From NCBI GenBank assembly GCA_028874915.1, contig JAPPHA010000032.1, positions 192,664-256,663 on the forward strand: a stretch of 64,000 nt of DNA, given 5' to 3'. Source of the stretch: Paracoccaceae bacterium (GTDB taxonomy: Bacteria; Pseudomonadota; Alphaproteobacteria; Rhodobacterales; Rhodobacteraceae). Both the position numbers and the translations under genes were made by a program. Shown here piece by piece: positions 19,218 to 28,467 of this stretch. Under the pieces are notes generated by a model. That model did no database searches, had not been told where the DNA came from, and saw only the letters and a list, made by a program, of their open reading frames with translations. The number at the start of each line of letters is the position of its first letter. Within the stretch, counting starts at the first letter, position 1.

Positions 19218-20043
19218 TCAGACAGCTGGAAACGACTTCCCTTCTTCGCCAAGTCCACCGCCACCTGGCGTCTTCATGACAAACACGTCATCGGCCTTCA
19301 TTTGGGTTTCGTCGTTCCCCGGCAGTTTCTCGATTGTCCCGTCGTAGCGTTGAACAGAGTTTTCGCCGGGCATTCCGTCTTGATCACCGCTTGCACCGAA
19401 CGGAACGGTTTCCCGGTGCGACGACAAGACGGTGACCGTCATCGGTTCCAGGAACCGCAGTTTGCGCACAATGCCATCGCCCCGGAATTCTCCGGCTCCG
19501 CCGGAGCCGGTCCGAATAGAGAATTCGTCCACCCTGTCCGGGAAGCGGCTTTCCAGCACTTCCGGGCCCGTCATTCGGGTGTTTGCCATGTGGCTGTGCA
19601 CGGCACTTGCGCCGGCAAAGCCGTCACCCGCTCCTGTGCCGCCGCAGATTGTTTCGTAATTTTGAAATTTGTCTTTGCCGTAAACGACGTTGTTCATGGT
19701 GCCCTTCGGCGCAACAATCTCGATTGGTTTCAGGCTCCCCTCGTTCATCGGAATGTCTGCGTCTACGAATGTCCGGAAAACGTAGAGGACCACGGCGCGG
19801 CAGATAGAAACCGAGGCATTGTAGTTCATTCCGTCCTGGGGAGACATTCCCGTAAATTCGATCGAGGCGGTGCGTTTGACGTGATCCACCGATATCTGAA
19901 CCTCGATCCGGGCGCCGTTGTCGAGGGGGATACGTAAACTGAAATACCTTCAGTACATCCGGAACGCGCCGGAGGTTCTCTTCGGTGTTGGCCCGAACAT
20001 GACCCATGTAAGCCTGAACGACCTCCAAGACAGAGGTTTTCTT
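19218..20043 (-). pseudogene. hydantoinase B / 5-oxoprolinase subunit relic (truncated, frameshifted, internal deletion)
   Basis: Sequence of the HyuB family (ATP-dependent hydrolysis of oxoproline or hydantoins, working with HyuA), read in two frames. The 5' piece gives VVQAYMGHVRANTEENLRRVPDVL. Near 19930 the frame shifts, and the rest continues as LDNGARIEVQISVDHVK, TASIEFTGMSPQ and ETICGGTGAGDGFAG, ending at 19218. Compared with the family, three things are wrong. The N-terminal half is missing (the relic abuts the DUF1445 stop codon). There is a frameshift. About 40 residues, with the conserved PAAVVAGNVETSQ-like core, are deleted between EIVAPKG and TMNN. It cannot make a working subunit, and no HyuA gene remains. 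Confidence 0.85.
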
Positions 20044-20046
20044 TTG

Positions 20047-20931
20047 TCAGTCTTCATCCTGGCTTTGAATTTGAAGATCCATTGACCGGACAACCGGAAT
20101 CTCCGCATCGTCATCGATGTCAGTGATCAGCATGTGTCCAGGTTTGTGCGTGATGCAGATTGGCAAGAGTGCCCGCTCAATGGCCACTTGCGGCGTGACA
20201 CCGCATGCCCAGAAGACAGGAACCTGACCTTCGCCAATCGAACTCGCGTCTCCCCAGTCCGGAAGACCTATGTCGTCAATTCCGATTTCACCGGGATCTC
20301 CCCAATGCAACGGAGATCCGTGCGCCATAGGGAATTGCTTGCAGATTCTTGAAACTTGCGGAAGGCGGTCCCGGTCAATGGCGCGCATGCTCACAACCAT
20401 GGGACCCTTGAATGGGCCAGCCGCGACCGTATTGATATTCGATCGGTACATGGGCACGGTCTTGTTGTTGTCGATGTGCCAAAGGGTGATGCCGGTTGCC
20501 ATCAGGGCACGTTCGAACGTGAATGAGCATCCAAGTGCGAAGGCTACGAATTCGTCATCCCAGAGGTCGACTATGTCGAAACGGGAGTCCACCAACACTC
20601 CGTTTTCGTAGACATTGTAAGCCGGAACGTCTGTCCTGATGTCGATGTCGCGCCCCAATGTGGACACTTTGGGATCGCCCGTATCCGACACACCGACGAG
20701 GGGGCACGGCTTGGGGTTGCGCAGACAGAAGCGCATGAAGTCCAATGCAAAAGCTTCCGGCAAGATCGCCAGGTTTGCCTGGAGTTTGCCTTGCCCCAGT
20801 CCCGCCGTATGCGATCGGTACGCGCACGTTCTGATGTGATCGCGAACCTTTGCGGCGTCCAAGGACATCAATTCATTGAAACTGCCCTTCAAGTCCGGTT
20901 CCTCCTCGCATTGGAAGCATCGGTTCGCCAT
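20047..20931 (-). CDS. DUF1445 protein (D-glutamate cyclase / putative hydro-lyase family)
   Basis: A 294-aa cytoplasmic protein matching the DUF1445 family: GLGQGKLQANLAILP (residues about 45-59), FALDFMRFCLRNPKPCPLVGVSDTGDP, DEFVAFALGCSFTFE, then PGPFKGPMVVSMRAI-like sequence, HGSPLHWGDP and PVFWACGVTPQVAI. A mammalian family member is a D-glutamate cyclase making 5-oxo-D-proline; bacterial members are usually labelled putative hydro-lyase. The relic of a hydantoinase/5-oxoprolinase subunit lies immediately downstream (4 nt), which fits a former oxoproline pathway. The enzyme looks complete although its partner is broken. Confidence 0.9.
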   Translation of the reverse strand: MANRCFQCEEEPDLKGSFNELMSLDAAKVRDHIRTCAYRSHTAGLGQGKLQANLAILPEAFALDFMRFCLRNPKPCPLVGVSDTGDPKVSTLGRDIDIRTDVPAYNVYENGVLVDSRFDIVDLWDDEFVAFALGCSFTFERALMATGITLWHIDNNKTVPMYRSNINTVAAGPFKGPMVVSMRAIDRDRLPQVSRICKQFPMAHGSPLHWGDPGEIGIDDIGLPDWGDASSIGEGQVPVFWACGVTPQVAIERALLPICITHKPGHMLITDIDDDAEIPVVRSMDLQIQSQDED

Positions 20932-20989
20932 TCTACAATGTCAAATTGGAAGATTTTTTGAATTTCATAAAGAGATTCACAACCTTAAG

Positions 20990-21168
20990 CTTATGTGCGT
21001 CTATCAATGGGGTGAAACCCGAATTATTTGCAACCAGCCTGCAATCATCGGGTTGAACCCACTTTTTCTGCGAACGGATCGACTCGGCCTGAACCATACC
21101 CACGCACAGCGGTGTTTTGCCGGACTTCCAATAGGTGCGTCGGGGACAGGGATCTTTCCGATTCGCGT
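20990..21168 (+). repeat. partial copy of a transposon end (copy A)
   Basis: About 170 nt similar, in the same orientation, to the left end of the dead transposon at 22078-22283. Shared blocks include GGGTGAAACCCGAAT, the transposase-site-like CCTGCAATCATCG at 21039-21051, and CAGGGATCTTTCCG near the inner border. The outermost tip (TGTAGTGACC) is missing. Part of it (TGCGTCTATC to GAACCCACTTT) is also close to the inverted right end at 25560-25670. Confidence 0.75.
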
Positions 21169-21356
21169 GTCGTATCGTCAACATCCGCAGCAACAGCTAC
21201 CGAACAAAGGATCACCAGATCCTGCTGCAGGGGACTGAGATCGACACCGCATGAGAGCCGCAGCGTGAACGCCGTGCGGACCGAAAGCAAGAACGATGCG
21301 AGCCGTTCGCCGTGAATACCCGGATTGTCTTCGCCAGAAACAATCAGGTGGCGGAA

Positions 21357-22004
21357 TCAATCGCAGCCATTATGCTTCCGCCACATGCTGACGTCATGTC
21401 CCTCGGGTGGGCTTGCGCACGGGTCGCCGGCATAACCGCGCAGGACGTTGTATCGCGCAATCTGGTCATGAGAGAGCAGTGGAAGCGTCTTCAGATGTGC
21501 CACCAGATGCACATAGCGCAACGCCATCCTTGCCTGTCCGACTTCCGACAGCAGCTTTTGCAGAGACTGGACGTCCAGACTGCCGTTCCTGAACGCTGTC
21601 TCCAAGGCTTCTTCGCGCGAAATGAACCGTTCCCCCTCTGTGATCGCGGCCGCCCGCATGTCCTTAAAGATGGCGGAGATAGCAGTTACCTGGTCAGCCG
21701 TCAGGGGAATCCGGTCTTTCAGCTCGAGCAGGTGGGCGGGGCCCGGCATGCCGTTGAGTTCCGCTGCCCTGGCAAGCCCCCATCCGCCGCCGTGCTTGAG
21801 TTCGGAGAGATCTTCGGCCGACAGGCTCTTGATCGACCGGTTTTCCTGACCGGTGTAGGGCGAGGTCGTGGTTGGCGTTTCCGCCACGCCTCCGGTCGAA
21901 AAGGACGTGGCGGCCAGAACGGCCGCGGTGATGGCGATGGTGGCGTGCCGCATGATTCTTGCAGCGATGCGTGACGGGATTGTCGGATTCAGCGGCTGGT
22001 CCAT
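21357..22004 (-). CDS. Spy/CpxP-like periplasmic protein (LTxxQ type)
   Basis: A 215-aa exported protein. The hydrophobic N-terminal segment (residues about 18-40, ending near FSTGGVAE) is a signal or anchor. The mature part is helical. It contains IPLTADQVTAISAIFKDMR (the LTxxQ motif), a charged helix with EGERFISREEALETAF, and a second repeat ending in LPLLSHDQIARYNVLRGY. It fits the Spy/CpxP/heavy-metal-resistance family of periplasmic chaperone-like sensors. The start at ATG 22004 has AAGGAG at ideal spacing. It lies between two related transposon-end sequences (20990-21168 and 22078-22283), so it may be cargo of a mobile element. Confidence 0.8.
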   Translation of the reverse strand: MDQPLNPTIPSRIAARIMRHATIAITAAVLAATSFSTGGVAETPTTTSPYTGQENRSIKSLSAEDLSELKHGGGWGLARAAELNGMPGPAHLLELKDRIPLTADQVTAISAIFKDMRAAAITEGERFISREEALETAFRNGSLDVQSLQKLLSEVGQARMALRYVHLVAHLKTLPLLSHDQIARYNVLRGYAGDPCASPPEGHDVSMWRKHNGCD

Positions 22005-22077
22005 TCCTGTACTCCTTTTCCGAAACCACGAAATCGCACCTTCGACCGGCCGGCCGAGTCGGTCACCGTGAATTATG

Positions 22078-22283
22078 TGTAGTGACCTGCATTCATCGTG
22101 ATTCTCTGCCCGAATTAAAGCGTTTACCGATAGGGTGAAACCCGAATACATTGCGAATGATCCCGGATTATCTGCAACCAGTCTGCAATCATCGGGCTGC
22201 ACTATACCTACGCACGGCACTGTTTGAACGAAGGCCGGATTTTCTGCGGGTGCCGCAGGAACAGGGATCTTTCCGTTTCGCGG
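22078..22283 (+). repeat. left end of the dead transposon (copy B)
   Basis: Terminal tip at 22078 and motif copies at 22085-22098 (CCTGCATTCATCG) and 22183-22194 (CTGCAATCATCG). Its inner part is similar to copy A at 20990-21168, and its outer 70 nt match the inverse of 25640-25722. Confidence 0.75.
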
Positions 22284-23207
22284 TCAAATCAGCAATCCCG
22301 CCTTGCGCAGGAGGGTGGCGAATTCATCGGTTCTCTCGGTATCCAGCTTTCCCTTGAGGAAGCGGCGGATTTCGGGAGGGCGGACATCGGTGAGATCGGC
22401 CAGTGCCTTGGGGCAGTAACCGACCCAGGCCAAACGGGCGTCGAGATCGTCAAGGCCGGCCGAGATGGTCTCTTCCACGATCTCGCGTGTGACCTGATCC
22501 GCACCCATCCGGTATGCATCCGTAAAGGCCCTGTCCAAGTGTTCGGTATATTGCAGGGGCGTGGAAAGGCGTTCCGCTAGATACTCCTGTGCGGCATCTT
22601 CGAAGACATCTGACGGTTCAACGCCGTCTTCGAGGCACTGTTCCAGGATCCGGGACATGAATTCGCGGCGATCTTCGCCAATGCTGTTGAACTCTCGAAC
22701 TTTGACGTCCGGTGACCGATTTTTTCCATGGTCGCGCGGCGCAGGTCGTTCTGAAGGCGCGGATGTCCGACAAGGACGATAGACAATGAGTTGCCCCCTG
22801 CACTGATGACTTCCCGCAGCCGCTTCAACCCGTTCAGCGTATTGATGTTCAGGTCATGGTCTTTGTCCATGAAGAGCGCAATCGGTTTGCGGGCCTTGCG
22901 CACCGCCACCTGAAGCAGCCGCTCCGGCGCTCGGACTGGATCGGCAGTTTCATTTCCGGCTTTCTCGACATGTCGAGAAACTGCGCGCCACGATGATCTT
23001 CCTTTCCGCCCTGATCTGGTCCTGAAGGCGGCTGACCATCATCGTCTTGCCGACACCGACCGGTCCCAAAATGGCGATCAGGTGGCCATGAATGATCGCG
23101 CTGATCACATCTTCCCGGAATTGGACCAGGCGCTCGGTCTCACAATACCCGGTCTGGTTCCATGGCTTCTCGATGTGAAAGTGCTTCATGACCTGTCTGC
23201 AGAGCAT
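22284..23207 (-). pseudogene. transposition AAA ATPase (TniB/ExeA-like), frameshifted
   Basis: Reads as a transposon ATP-binding protein in three successive frames. The first piece, from ATG 23207, has the ATPase start and Walker A GPVGVGKT. A deletion and frame change follow around 22960. The second piece has LFMDKDHDL (Walker B region, usually DEAHDL), TLNGLKRLREV and LVGHPRLQNDLRRATM. A second frame change occurs near 22690. The third piece runs from LEQCLEDGVEPSDVF to the natural end TLLRKAGLLI at 22284. In live relatives this protein activates the DDE transposase and selects targets. Not functional here. Confidence 0.85.
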
Positions 23208-23316
23208 CCGACCCGCCTCTTCGTGTCATTGTCCGCGCTGAGAGCGCTGCTTGATTGCGGTCTCGATTTCGTCCTTGTTCAGTGTCCGGCCGAACAGGTC
23301 GCCCACAATGGCGCGA

Positions 23317-24857
23317 TCATCCGGAGAGAGTTAGGCGAGGGGCCGGTCCAGCTGATAGGAGATCGCCCTGCGCGCGCTGAGCTCGATTTCGTAGGTAATC
23401 TGCCCCCAATGGGTCAGGATCACTGAACCTGACCTTGGACGATGGCACAACCTCGGCCTGGAGCGCATCCAGATCGAATCCGCCAACAGCCGTGCGCGGC
23501 AGACTGATCACCTCAGCCAGTCTGGCCACGGACTCGGCACGTTTTTCACGCGAAAATTTCTAGCGCTTTCGGTACCAGTGCAGCGGGATTGGACCGCCGT
23601 GCGGGCGATAGGAGCCGTAGCGCCTGTCATTCCACTCCACGAACAGTTCGTGATCGAACAGACCCCACCAAAGCAGAACTTCCTCGCCGGCGAGATTGCC
23701 GTCGACTTCATAGTGCGTACCGTCGATCAATATCCGCGTATCCGACGCCACTGTCCGGCGCTCGGGTTCGCGGGCAAAGGTACAGAAGCGTTCCCAGGAA
23801 CACATCTCGCGGGTGCCGGAGTCCGGGAGGTTGGCCACCCAATCCTCGATCCGGCTACGCGGCTCGCAGCGATGAGGCTTGTCGTTGTACTTGTTGCTGA
23901 AGTTCCTCAGCCAGAGATCGGCCTCCGCCTCGGTTTCCGGCACATGGAAGAGATAAAGGGTTTCATGGGCTTCCTTCACGCTTCGGAAGGGCCTCTCCAC
24001 CTTTCCCTTCGAACGGGCCGTGACACGGTTGGTTGCCATCCGATCCCGTCGGCATATGCGTTTTCCATGCAGCCCCGAGCCGCTCCATCACGGTCTGAAA
24101 GACGAGGCTCTTCGCAAAAGGGCCATTGTCGAGATCAACTCGGGAAAACCGTGGAACGCGGTGTCATCCTTGGGCGCCATTGCGTTGAACGGAAAGCGCA
24201 ATGCACTCTCCGCGTCCTCGCCATTGACGCAGCGATTTTCCTGCCAGGATGTGCCGGAACGGTCATCGACGACACTGTAGAGCATCATCGTGGGCTGACC
24301 GCGCTTGAGATCTACCCTCGCCGATTGTGCAATGTGCTTGAGATCCGATGGGCTGATGTCGAATTGCCAGCAGCCGTTTGACCGTTGGGCCTCAAACCGG
24401 GTGACCGGCGTGGCCCTTGTCATGCGGGGATGGTCAAAACCCCATTCCTTCAGCGACCGATTTACGGTCCAGCGTTTCAACAGGCCCGGCAAGGGCTGCA
24501 CATGGCCATCCGGCGTCCGGACACCATGTTCTTCAAGAAGCTCGATGGCCCGGTTGGTCGAAAGATGCCGCCCCTTCTTTTTGCTCGTCCGAATCTTCAG
24601 GGCCGCGATGATCTCACAGTACAGAACCAGGTCCCGTTCCGGGATGCCGCACGGCTTCCCCCGGTCCGCCCGCTTCAGTCCCTTCGGCTGATGCAGGGAT
24701 TTCAGGGAACGGTAGATTGTCGACGGGCTGACGCCGAAGAACGCCGTGGTCCGCCCGACTTCCTCCCGTCGCGTTGCAGAGCGGGGAGGCGCCCCGCCAG
24801 TCGGGTCTTGAGCGCGAGCAGCGTCTCGGCCGGAATGCGGACGCCTCTATTTGCCAT
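23317..24857 (-). pseudogene. integrase-core (DDE) transposase with several frameshifts
   Basis: A transposase of about 500 residues can be pieced together across frames. From ATG 24857 comes MANRGVRIPAETLLALK. The frame shifts near 24760 to VGRTTAFFGVSPSTIYRSLKSL and later KKKGRHLSTNRAIELLEEHG. The catalytic core opens with CWQFDISPSDLKH and VVDDRSG. A further shift precedes LDNGPFAKSLVFQTVMERLG, another precedes SKGKVERPFRSVKEAHETLY, and the Mu-type C-terminal part follows with PHRCEPRSRIEDWVANLP. The tail MARLAEVISLPRTAVGG is in yet another frame and ends at 23317. At least four frame breaks make it inactive. Confidence 0.88.
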
Positions 24858-25410
24858 CAGAGAATTCGTTGACATAGACATAGAACGTGGCGCGTGAGAT
24901 ACCCATCAGGTTGCAGACCTCAGCTACCGTATGTTCACGTGACCAGTAGAGTTCCACGGCATGGGCGCGTCGCTTGTAGGTCAGCACCTTCTTTCGGCCA
25001 CCCTTGCGGCCGCGTGCCCGCGCGGCATTCAATCCGGCCTGAGCTCGCTCGCTGATCAGGTTGCGCTCGAACTCGGCCAGGGCGCCGAACACGTGAAAGA
25101 TCGGTTGACCGCCACTCGAAGTGGTGTCGATGGATTCGTGAAGGCTCTTCAGCCCGACACCCATTTCCTTCAGCGCTTCGGCGCAGGCGACAAGGTCCTT
25201 CAGGGATTGCCCCAGCCGGCCCAGCCGCCATACGACCAGCGTGTCGCCATCGCGCAATTGCTCCAGGGCGCGGTTCAGGCCAGAGCGCCCGGCCTTGGCG
25301 CCGCCTGCCTTGTCCTCGAAAATCCGCTCACACCCGACAGACTTCACTGCGTCATGTTGCAGGTCGAGGTTTTATTCATCCTTTGATACACGTGCGTAGC
25401 CAATGAGCAT
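24847..25410 (-). pseudogene. serine resolvase with nonsense codon near the N-terminus
   Basis: The reading frame from ATG 25410 gives MLIGYARVSKDE, then TAA at 25372-25374, then NLDLQHDAVKSVGCERIFEDK and an otherwise complete resolvase. The latter includes GGAKAGRSGL, VVWRLGRLGQSLKDL, LAEFERNLISERAQAGL and a C-terminal helix-turn-helix (VAEVCNLMGISRATFYVYV). The nucleophilic Ser9 lies before the stop. Reinitiation at the GTG at 25347 would therefore make a protein without the catalytic serine. The family normally has Gln at the stop position, so CAA to TAA is the simplest change. Its 3' end overlaps the transposase start by 11 nt. Confidence 0.88.
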
Positions 25411-25559
25411 GCGAGAACCGTCTGATAACCCGAGTGCGAAGCACAAACCCATACGATGTTTTCCAGACGTGGCATACAGACGGAAAAACGCTGAAAATTC
25501 AGTCCCTGCAAACCGATAGGCCAGCTGTCAGGCAATCGACCGTTTCCCATACAGCCTTG

Positions 25560-25722
25560 TTCGCAGACAAAGTGGGTTCAGATCGATGATTGCAGGCTGG
25601 CTGCAAAAATTCGGGTTCATTCGCAAATAATCCGGGTTTCACCCCGTCGATAGACGCACTTAATTCGGGCGGAGAATCACGATGATTGCAGGTCGAAGCG
25701 ATTATGAATGCAGGTCACTACA
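25560..25722 (-). repeat. right inverted end of the dead transposon
   Basis: The inverse complement matches the left end. The tip lies at 25722 and motif copies at 25585-25598, 25680-25692 and about 25704-25714. It contains GGGTTTCACCCC and shares TGCGTCTATC and GAACCCACTTT with copy A. Confidence 0.75.
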
Positions 25723-26397
25723 GTTACGGAGGGACATTCCCGGCATTCCACATGGTTTGCATAGTGAGTGATGATCGTGCCTTTCTTCCAAGAAGCGCTA
25801 CGGTGTCTCAGTCGCTGTTCCCGTGGTCAGGAGTCGATGTCAGTCTCTGCATCGGCGCAGAAACGGGAAACTTCCGTGATGCTCTCCGGCTTGGCCGGTC
25901 CCGGCGTGAGTGCCCGATCATCCGGATCTGGCAGCACGATCTGGTCATGAACGCTTGCTCCCAACTACCGTCGATGCTCTTCAAGCGCGGCCCGCGGCTC
26001 GCAGTTGGCGGCGATCGTTTCCGCAACGGTCTGCGTCATGCGGCGCGCCGGAGCCTGCGGCGGCAATGTCCGCACCGAAGCCAAGACATTGCCGCCCGGT
26101 TCGCACGCCCTGCCTGACTTCCCTCTCGTATCCATCCGCTCGCGTCAGCGCACGGGATGTGAGGAACCTCCTTGACCTCCTTTCCCTCAGACACGTCGAA
26201 TCGTGACCTCGCGTTTCCTGGTGCGCCGCCCGGAAGCCGTGATGCGAGCCGGGAACTGTTTCCGCTGGTGCGCGGCGGGCACTGCCGCTAAAACGCCCGA
26301 TCTAAACGCCGGATGCACAACAGATTCCATCACCCGAGCGTTTGAACTGTCAGGAAGCGGGATAGGGTCGCCTTTCGCCAGTTGGTTCTCACACCCG
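25723..26397. other. gap between transposon and amidohydrolase gene
   Basis: About 675 nt. Open frames are Arg/Ala-rich and unconvincing, and no further transposon-end motif was found after 25722. The amidohydrolase promoter must lie in its right part. Confidence 0.45.
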
Positions 26398-27147
26398 ATG
26401 CAGAATCCCGTTTTCGAAATCCACAACCGGAATCCGGAATCGCCGATAGTTCTTCTTTGCGATCACGCGTCGAATCATGTGCCCGAATGGCTGAACGGCG
26501 GATCGCTCGGTCTGAATGCCGAAGACATGGACCGTCACATCGCCTATGACATCGGCGCGGCCGGTTTGACCCGTCGCCTGTCCGACTTTCTCGACGCTTC
26601 CGCCATCCTTTCCGGGTTCTCGCGCCTGGCCATCGACGCCAACCGGGGCGAGTCGGACCCGACACTGATCATGCGGATCAGCGACGGCCTCGTGGTTCCG
26701 GCCAACCGGTCGATCGGAAAGGGTGACCGGGAACGCCGAATTGCCTGGTGTCACCGGCCATACCACGCTGCGATCGAGACCTTGCTCAACGACATTATCA
26801 ACCCGGTTGTGGTCTCCATCCATTCCTTTACACGGCGGATGCAGATCGGCGGTGATCGGCCGTGGCATGTCGGCGTCCTGTCGTCGGAGGACCGCCGGCT
26901 TGCCAATCCGCTACTTGCAGGGTTCGCACGTCAGCCCGGGTTGGTGGCGGGCGACAACCGGCCCTATGCCGGTCGCCTGCAGGGGGACACGATCGATCGC
27001 CATGCCTTCCGGCACGGTCACCCGCACGCATTGATCGAGATCCGCAATGACGGGATCAAAACCGAATCCGGTCAGGCGGAGTGGGCGCAATTCCTGGCGC
27101 CACTGTTGAATCGCGCCGTCGCTTCTGCCACTGAAGGGACAGGCTGA
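26398..27147 (+). CDS. N-formylglutamate amidohydrolase family protein
   Basis: A 249-aa cytoplasmic hydrolase. The family signatures are IVLLCDHASNHVPEWLNGG near the N-terminus (DHASN, metal site), HIAYDIGAAGLTRRLSDFLDA, SRLAIDANR, VVSIHSFTRRM and the C-terminal GHPHALIEIRND. The ATG at 26398 is chosen because homology begins immediately after it; the in-frame upstream extension is low-complexity. In histidine breakdown HutG cleaves N-formylglutamate, but no hut genes are here. Many alphaproteobacterial paralogues are unassigned and may act on other N-acyl-glutamates. The DUF1244 gene follows 40 nt later, probably in the same transcript. Confidence 0.9.
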   Translation: MQNPVFEIHNRNPESPIVLLCDHASNHVPEWLNGGSLGLNAEDMDRHIAYDIGAAGLTRRLSDFLDASAILSGFSRLAIDANRGESDPTLIMRISDGLVVPANRSIGKGDRERRIAWCHRPYHAAIETLLNDIINPVVVSIHSFTRRMQIGGDRPWHVGVLSSEDRRLANPLLAGFARQPGLVAGDNRPYAGRLQGDTIDRHAFRHGHPHALIEIRNDGIKTESGQAEWAQFLAPLLNRAVASATEGTG

Positions 27148-27187
27148 CGGCCGCTGATGGCCGGATGATCGGACAAAGAGGATCGGT

Positions 27188-27478
27188 ATGGACGAACAAA
27201 CCAGGCTGGAACTCGAGGCGGCCGCGTTCCGCCGGTTGCGCGACCATCTCATGCGGCGAACCGATGTCCAGAACATCGACATGATGAATCTTACGGGCTT
27301 CTGCCGGAACTGCCTGTCGCGCTGGTACCAGGAAGCGGCCCAGGAACGCGGATTCGACATGACCAAGGCGGAAGGCCGCGAAATTGTATACGGCATGCCG
27401 TTTTCGGTCTGGCGTGACACCTACCAGACCGAGGCCACGGAAGAGCAGAAGGCCCGCTTCCGCGAGACCCACGGATAG
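27188..27478 (+). CDS. DUF1244 domain protein
   Basis: A 96-aa cytoplasmic protein matching the small alphaproteobacterial DUF1244 family almost end to end: AFRRLRDHLMRRTDVQNIDMM, then LTGFCRNCLSRWYQEAA with two conserved Cys, GREIVYGMPFSVWRDTYQ and the end FRETHG. Function unknown; the CxxC pair suggests a metal or redox role. It sits 40 nt after the amidohydrolase gene, an arrangement I believe is common in this class. It converges with the D-amino-acid aminotransferase gene. Confidence 0.93.
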   Translation: MDEQTRLELEAAAFRRLRDHLMRRTDVQNIDMMNLTGFCRNCLSRWYQEAAQERGFDMTKAEGREIVYGMPFSVWRDTYQTEATEEQKARFRETHG

Positions 27479-27499
27479 GGAAGCCCCGAGGGCCCGTCA

Positions 27500-27515
27500 G
27501 CCCGGTTGAGCGGGC
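27500..27515. terminator. small GC hairpin between convergent genes
   Basis: GCCCG, loop GTTGAG, CGGGC at 27500-27515, extendable by an outer GGCCCG/CGGGCC pairing. It lies exactly between the convergent DUF1244 and aminotransferase genes. There is no T-tract, so it is only a candidate bidirectional terminator. Confidence 0.35.
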
Positions 27516-27528
27516 CGGCGCCGGTGGC

Positions 27529-28380
27529 TCAGATCGCCGCCTTCCGGCCCTCGTCGAGATAGATCGCCCGCAATCGCCGCGCTACCGGTCCGGGCGTCCC
27601 GTCCCCAAGAATTTTCCCGTCAATGGCCACGACGGGCATCACGAAGGTCGAAGCCGCAGTGATGAACGCTTCGTCGGCCGCTTGGGCCTCCTCGATGGAG
27701 AACGGCCGTTCCTCGATCTTCATCTGACGTTCCCGAGCATATCGGAGAACAGCCGCCCGGGTGATCCCGTGGAGAATGTCATTCGACAGGTGGCGCGTTA
27801 TGATCGCACCCCCCTTGACGATATAGGCGTTGTTGGAAGTTCCTTCAGTGACAAGTCCATCCTGGACCAGCCAGGCATCATCGGCGCCCCGGGCTCGCGC
27901 CTCCATCTTGGCCATGGACGGGTAGAGCAACTGGACCGTCTTGATGTCCCGCCGTCCCCAGCGCTGGTCGTCAACGGAAACCACCCGAATTCCCGTCTTC
28001 GCCTGGTCATTCTCGGAGAGCGGTTTGACCTGTGTGAAGAGGACCACGGTTGGCGTTGCCGCCTCCGGGTATGCGAAGTCCCGGTCGGCCACGCCGCGCG
28101 TGATTTGAAGATAGACGAGCCCTTCCTCGAGCACGTTCCTTTCGACGATTTCACGGTGAAGCCCGAGCAAGTCGTCAGCATCGAGAGGATTCTCCATCCC
28201 GAGTTCCGAGAGAGACCGGCCGAGTCGGCGGACATGTCCGTCGAAGTCGATCAGCTTGCCTTCGACCACCGCCGTCACTTCATAGACGGCATCGGCCATC
28301 AGGAAGCCCCTGTCGAAGATCGAAACCGTTGCTTCCGCCTCCGGCAGAAACACCCCGTTGACATAGACTATTCGACTCAT
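27529..28380 (-). CDS. dat: D-amino-acid aminotransferase (class IV PLP enzyme)
   Basis: A 283-aa PLP-dependent transaminase exchanging amino groups between D-amino acids and 2-oxo acids. Typical D-alanine-transaminase features are VYVNGVFLPEAEATVSIFDRGFLMADAVYEV at the start (split here across residues 5-34), LDADDLLGLHREIV, VQLLYPSMAKMEARARGADDAWLV and GLVTEGTSNNAYIV. Length is normal. It is the last gene of the minus-strand trio dgcN-dgcA-dat (88-nt and 121-nt gaps). Context suggests it feeds or drains the D-glutamate pool handled by the other two. Confidence 0.93.
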   Translation of the reverse strand: MSRIVYVNGVFLPEAEATVSIFDRGFLMADAVYEVTAVVEGKLIDFDGHVRRLGRSLSELGMENPLDADDLLGLHREIVERNVLEEGLVYLQITRGVADRDFAYPEAATPTVVLFTQVKPLSENDQAKTGIRVVSVDDQRWGRRDIKTVQLLYPSMAKMEARARGADDAWLVQDGLVTEGTSNNAYIVKGGAIITRHLSNDILHGITRAAVLRYARERQMKIEERPFSIEEAQAADEAFITAASTFVMPVVAIDGKILGDGTPGPVARRLRAIYLDEGRKAAI

Positions 28381-28467
28381 CCGACACTCCCGTCCCTGAA
28401 CCTTGCCGCCATTCCGACGCTCCGAAACCGGTCCCCTGACCGTCGGACCACCGGGGTTTCCAGATGC

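Larger units (their letters stand above)
22078..25722. mobile_element. dead transposon with DDE transposase, AAA ATPase and serine resolvase
   Basis: Bounded by inverted ends: TGTAGTGACCTGCATTCAT at 22078-22096, and its inverse ending at 25722. Each end holds further copies of a short motif (consensus close to CCTGCAATCATCG) that look like transposase-binding sites. It also has the GGGTGAAACCC block (22134-22144; inverse near 25634-25645). Gene content and order, all on the minus strand, are serine resolvase, integrase-core transposase and AAA ATPase, as in Tn5053/Tn402- and Tn7-related transposons. All three genes are disrupted. Five-base flanks TTATG (22073-22077) and TTACG (25724-25728) could be a decayed target duplication, but the right one is offset by 1 nt. 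Confidence 0.85.

Noticed and set aside
22073..25728. Firm target-site duplication for the dead transposon
   Set aside because: TTATG and TTACG differ by one base and the right one is offset by a nucleotide, so it is mentioned only as a possibility.
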